Shown here piece by piece: positions 60,159-64,000 of a stretch of 64,000 nucleotides of DNA. The translations under genes were made by a program, and so were the position numbers. Origin of the DNA: Plantago ovata (Eukaryota; Streptophyta; Magnoliopsida; Lamiales; Plantaginaceae); assembly GCA_028274465.1 (NCBI GenBank), contig CM051456.1, positions 77,114,753 through 77,178,752 of the forward strand. The letters run 5' to 3'. Every line of letters starts with the position of its first letter. Position 1 is the first letter of the stretch. The notes under the pieces are model-generated. The model was given only the letters and a program-made list of their open reading frames with translations, did no database searches and had not been told where the DNA came from.

Positions 60159-60403
60159 GTCCCTTGTAAAAGCTTTGTTTGTTTTGTTTGCTGATTTTTG
60201 TAGTTATCTCTGAACTTTCTTGTAAACTTACTGAAAGATAACTATCAGCAATAAAGCTTTTGACTCTTATTGGTTTTTGAGTATGCAATCTACTTATGCT
60301 TACTGTTTTATTATTCAAGTATGCTTGCATTATTCAAACTGATTTATTCAACATCAGAAACCTCTAAAAGGGTAACAATTCATTTAGCCATGGATTGCTA
60401 ACA

Positions 60404-60420
60404 TCAAAAAAGGGGAAATT
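60404..60420 (+). other. PPT of Copia D
   Basis: TCAAAAAAGGGGAAATT directly before the 3' LTR; the usual plus-strand priming site. Confidence 0.85.
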
Positions 60421-61996
60421 TGTTAGGAAACTTGTAATTTTGATGAGCAATTAACCATGCTAAATTAAGGAAAGTCCAGTAACTAGTACTCTTCAGGTCC
60501 ATAGGAATTTAGAATTTTAAGAACATTGTAAAAGAGGAACGTTTGCTGAAGACTTAGATTAGGTACTAGTTAGGTGCTTTAACCGCTTATGATGTATCTT
60601 GTTTTCTGAAAAGAAAAACAACCTATTGAAACATTTGTTGATGATGTACTTTATTTACACAAACAAACTATTGAAGCATTAGAACCGTTCAGAAACTTGA
60701 GGAATTCGAAGACTGAAGACTAAAGAAGATTTCTGAAGATGGTATCGACAAAGGCACATGTTGCTCAGAAAGTGGAAACTTCAGCAACAGCTTGCATAAG
60801 TGAAAATCTATATGACACAGTAGGTTGTGCTTGCTGAAACAGAGACTGGCCACTTGCTGAAATACATATGTGACCTCCTTGCTGAAAGAACTTGCATTTG
60901 CGCTCCAACGTTCATATTTGAATTTCATTCAAATGGACATTAAATGCAAAGTAAGCACGCGAAGAACATGAAGACTAGAAGACAAATAAAGGACGCTGCT
61001 GAAAGTACAAAAGCAAGATAGTGACATCTTAAGGAACAAAGCCTTAGAATTTAAAATTCAGCACGGCTCCTTTGATTCACTATAAATAGAGGTCATTCGG
61101 CAAAGAGTAGAAGTGTGTCAACAACGTGATAAAACTCTCACTTGTGCTTAAACTCTCAAACCCTTCTATACTCTGTACTGCCATTGATCCGTTCCAAGAC
61201 TTAAAGCTTAAAAAAAAAACTACTTGTGAAGAAGTAGAACATTCACGGCTAAGAAATTAGTTAAGTGTTCTTTCTTTCGAACAACAACAAGTCTTGACAC
61301 CAGAAACAATCAAACTTGTTTACTGCAAAGTATTCAAGGTTTTGTTTCTTAGATTACTTATTGTAGCTGAATAAGTTATAATCAAGTTATCTCATCCCAA
61401 ACCTCTCTCACTGATAAACACCCTTTTGAGGCGTGAAATTCAGGGGGAACTTAATCAAGCATAATGTTGCTGATTATAAGTCCCAAGTTTGGTGGAGAAC
61501 AAGGTTTCGTTCTCTAGTTAGGTTGGAAACGAAGCAAGTGTGCTTTGGTTTCTGTAGAATCGCTCTAGATAGGTGTTGTAAGGAACCTCAAACTTATCTT
61601 AGTGGATTCAGTCCTAGAAAGGACAAAGTGGATTAGTTGAGAGATTACGCCACTCTCAGATACCACTATAAAAGTGTTTGTGTGATTTACTTTACTGCAT
61701 TTAGTTTTCAGCAAAGCATATCTATCTGTACACTGTCACTCTGCTCACTTGTTGAAACTATCACTTACTGTTAAAAGCACTTATTGTGCAAAGACTTCCG
61801 CACTCTGTTTTTAAGTATCAGTAAAACTCGTTACTGAAAAGTAACTAGTACTTGCTGAGAAAGTTAAGTATCAGCAAACTCATTACTGAAAAGTAATAAG
61901 CTCTTGCTGAGAAAGTTTTTAAACGACGAAAGTTTGAAAAGACTATTCACCCCCCCCCCCCCTCTAGTTTTTTCTTGTTGTTTAAAGGGACCAACA
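60421..61996 (+). repeat. Copia LTR shared by Copia D and the next interior
   Basis: 1576 bp, TGTTAGG...CCAACA. Acts as the 3' LTR of Copia D (PPT before it) and as the 5' LTR of the next interior (PBS after it). C13 run at 61950-61962, longer than in the other two Copia LTRs. Confidence 0.9.
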
Positions 61997-64000
61997 AGTG
62001 GTATCAGAGCTGGAGGTTCTTTAACCTTCAGCACTGAACCTAGATCCCCTTAGTTGCTTTCCGTAAATCACTCTCACTTGATCAATTTGGTAGTCTTTTG
62101 TTGACAGGATGTCTTTAGGAGACGCTCCCTTGCTGAAGCTGGAAAACTATGAAAAATGGCGAAACAACATGATGCTACATCTTGAGGCCATTAGTGATGA
62201 GATGGTTACTGTCATAAATGATGGACCTACCAAAATCACTAAACTTGAGAGAAGTTTTCCTCACAAAACCACAGAAGCCGGAAAGGAAACTATCTTAGGT
62301 GAACTAGTTGATACTGTCGCTCCAAAACCAAGAGAGGAATGGACTTCCGACGAAGCCAAGAGATTCCGTCTTGATGGCCAAGCAAGAAACATCATCATTC
62401 GATCAACTCCGGATATTATATAGTGCAAACTGTGGGGTGCCAAAACTGCTAAGGAAGCTTGGAAAATGGTTCAAGATCTTTGTGTTGGATCTGACAAAAC
62501 TAAGGAAAACATACTCGAAGTGCTGAAGTTAAAGTTCCAGTTCTTTAAACAAGGTACAAATGAGTCACTAGAAGACTTGGACTTAAGATTCACAACTCTA
62601 GTTAGTGAGATGGCTACCTTGGGAGTTGGAAATCTTTACTCAGATTCTGAGAAGGTGAAAACCATTATCAGAAGTCTGAACCAAGAATAGATCCATACTC
62701 AGAATTTCTACAGCAATCAAGGAATGCCAAACATCATACCTACAGAGTTGTTCTCTCATCTTGCTACTGTCAACTATGAGACAAAGCAAAGAGAAAATGT
62801 GTTTGCTGAAAAATCGCAAAACATTCCTCTTGCTGCAAAGCCGTCATCTTTTGAAATGAAGAATGATAAAGAGCCCGCTGATGAAAATGTTTTAGTTGTT
62901 AAAAACATGAAAAAATTCATCAGTAAGGAACTTGAAAGGCGAAAAGCAAAAGAGAAGCTGAAAAAGCATCTTGGTAACAACTACCATAAATACAAGAATG
63001 AGGCTAGCTCGCTGAACAAGCAGGCTCAGTAAGCAAATTCCTCTGAAGAACCAGCAGTTGGAAATGATCTCTGCATTTACTGCAAAAAGCCTGGACACTT
63101 CAAAACAAATTGTCCTTTGCTGAAAGGTAAATCTGCTGAAAAGAAGAAGAAGTTCAAAAGAGCTTTTATTGCTGAAGAAAAGAAGAAGCTTCAAGCAAAA
63201 ATCGATGCGTTGTGCATTGATACCAGCTCCGAAGACAGTGAGGAAGAAAGCTCTGACACTGAAGATGAAGAAGCCACTCTTGACGTAGAGATTGGCAAGG
63301 AAGTTTGTGGAATAGCTATGGAAGCTTATCCAGATGTGTCAAACTACGAATTTTGCCTCATGGCCGGTCAGGTAAACAGTCCTACCTCTGACTCTGACTC
63401 AGAAAGTGAAGATGAGATTAACCTTGACAAAATTCAAGGAGAAATCAAAAGATTTGAGAAAACTCTGAGCAAACAGCAAGAGAAACTACAGAATGCTGAA
63501 ACTCTGACCAAGCAAACTACTGAAAAGTACGTATTGCTAAAGAAAGAGACAGAAAAGAAAGATGCTGAAATATTGCATCTCAAGAAGTTGATTGCTGAAG
63601 CTACTCAGAAGAATTCTCAGATGGCAATAGAATTGGAAGAATATCAGTCCTCAATTCTAAAGTTACTTGCTGAAGTACAAGAGATGAAAAAGATGAAAAT
63701 CAATTTCAAATCTTATGCTGATGCAAGTAATACGCTGACTGATCTAAACTCTTATCTGAGAGATCCATCTCAAAAAGAAGGTTTAGGTGCAACGTATGAA
63801 GGTGATGACGTAATAATCTTGAGTAATGACAAATCACCAATTACCTTTGTACGCGCAACTGGTAGTGGTCAACCAGAACTCTATCAGATTGGTCAATCTA
63901 AGGTTGCTGAAAAATGCAATCAAGTACCTACGACCGTAAAGCCCGCTGTTGCTACTCAAAGCAACAAGACTTTAAAAGGAAAACAGGTTGCTGAAAAGCA
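61997..64000 (+). mobile_element. Second Copia interior of the tandem array (Copia E)
   Basis: PBS TGGTATCAGAGC at 61999-62010, then gag from 62109 to the window edge. Homologous to Copia D throughout but lacks D's small gag deletions, so it is not a simple copy of D as it stands now. The array probably arose by unequal recombination between LTRs. Confidence 0.85.
62109..64000 (+). pseudogene. Gag of Copia E, with nonsense codons
   Basis: Single reading frame from ATG 62109 to the end of the window, interrupted by three stops: TAG at 62421-62423 (Gln position), TAG at 62688-62690 (Trp position) and TAA at 63030-63032 (Gln position). There are no frameshifts. UBN2 gag core, zinc knuckle CIYCKKPGHFKTNC (near 63070), acidic region and coiled coil are all present, and the N-terminal 30 bp and linker missing from Copia D are retained. 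Less damaged than Copia D gag. Confidence 0.85.

Larger units (their letters stand above)
45094..61996 (+). mobile_element. Copia D: Sirevirus-like retrotransposon with internal duplication
   Basis: 16.9 kb from TGTTAGGAAAC (45094) to CCAACA (61996): LTR, initiator-Met PBS, gag, protease, integrase, RT-RNase H twice in tandem, a long degraded post-pol ORF, PPT, LTR. Inserted in the Gypsy C 3' LTR after GCCGC (45089-45093). Its 3' LTR is followed immediately by another Copia PBS and gag, so no right-hand target duplication is visible. All genes carry stops or indels. Confidence 0.88.

Overview
This window is from a plant nuclear genome, almost certainly a eudicot, and consists almost entirely of transposable elements. 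The evidence is Ty3/Gypsy elements of Athila type (primer-binding sites matching tRNA-Asp), Ty1/Copia elements of Sirevirus/Maximus type (primer-binding site TGGTATCAGAGC, long gag, an extra ORF after pol), CACTA transposons with CACTACAAGAAA ends, a Mutator-like element with a 9-bp target duplication and a Stowaway-like MITE. I found no host gene, rRNA or tRNA. A run of exactly 100 N (22861-22960) marks a scaffold gap. The species cannot be named from this sequence.

Layout. 1-402: probable Copia LTR piece. 403-2326: 3' end of an Athila-like Gypsy inserted into a CACTA transposase gene (CACTA remainder 2327-4826, minus). 4827-6737: degenerate AT-rich sequence with a repeated GATCATGGG motif. 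6738-16342: three-level nest, with a Stowaway-like MITE split by a Mutator-like element that is itself split by Gypsy A (6871-15150). 16475-19690: two diverged LTR-like non-coding units, the second holding a solo Gypsy LTR (17508-18817). 19830-19960: (TA)n. 19961-21516: AT-rich, with a 135-bp tandem repeat. 21517-21807: CACTA end cut by a Copia LTR (21808-22860), then the gap. 22961-30561: minus-strand Copia B. 30562-30796: scrap of a plus-strand Copia. 30797-45093: Gypsy C (gag only, no pol), carrying inside it the full-length minus-strand Gypsy F (33142-42737, perfect GTTAT duplication). Copia D (45094-61996) is inserted in Gypsy C's 3' LTR. It contains a 1.8-kb tandem duplication of its RT-RNase H region and a 5-kb degraded extra ORF. 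Its 3' LTR is directly followed by a second Copia interior (61997-64000), so the two form a tandem LTR-interior-LTR-interior array.

Relationships. Gypsy F is the only element with a nearly complete gag-protease-RT-RNase H-integrase set, and it is broken by only a few stops and frameshifts. Gypsy A (gag-protease plus an accessory ORF) and Gypsy C (gag only) keep matching LTR ends, PBS, PPT and a conserved 3' non-coding block, as expected of non-autonomous relatives mobilised in trans. The least expected signals are at the nucleotide level. The Gypsy elements carry GC-rich GGCG(N3)CGCC hairpin arrays just upstream of the LTR TATA box and at internal sites, one of them inside gag. Their 3' non-coding region has paired AACCTATTC/GAATAGGTT hairpins next to polypurine-tract-like sequences. 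The Copia family is saturated with the heptamer TTGCTGA in LTRs and in coding sequence, in more than one reading frame.
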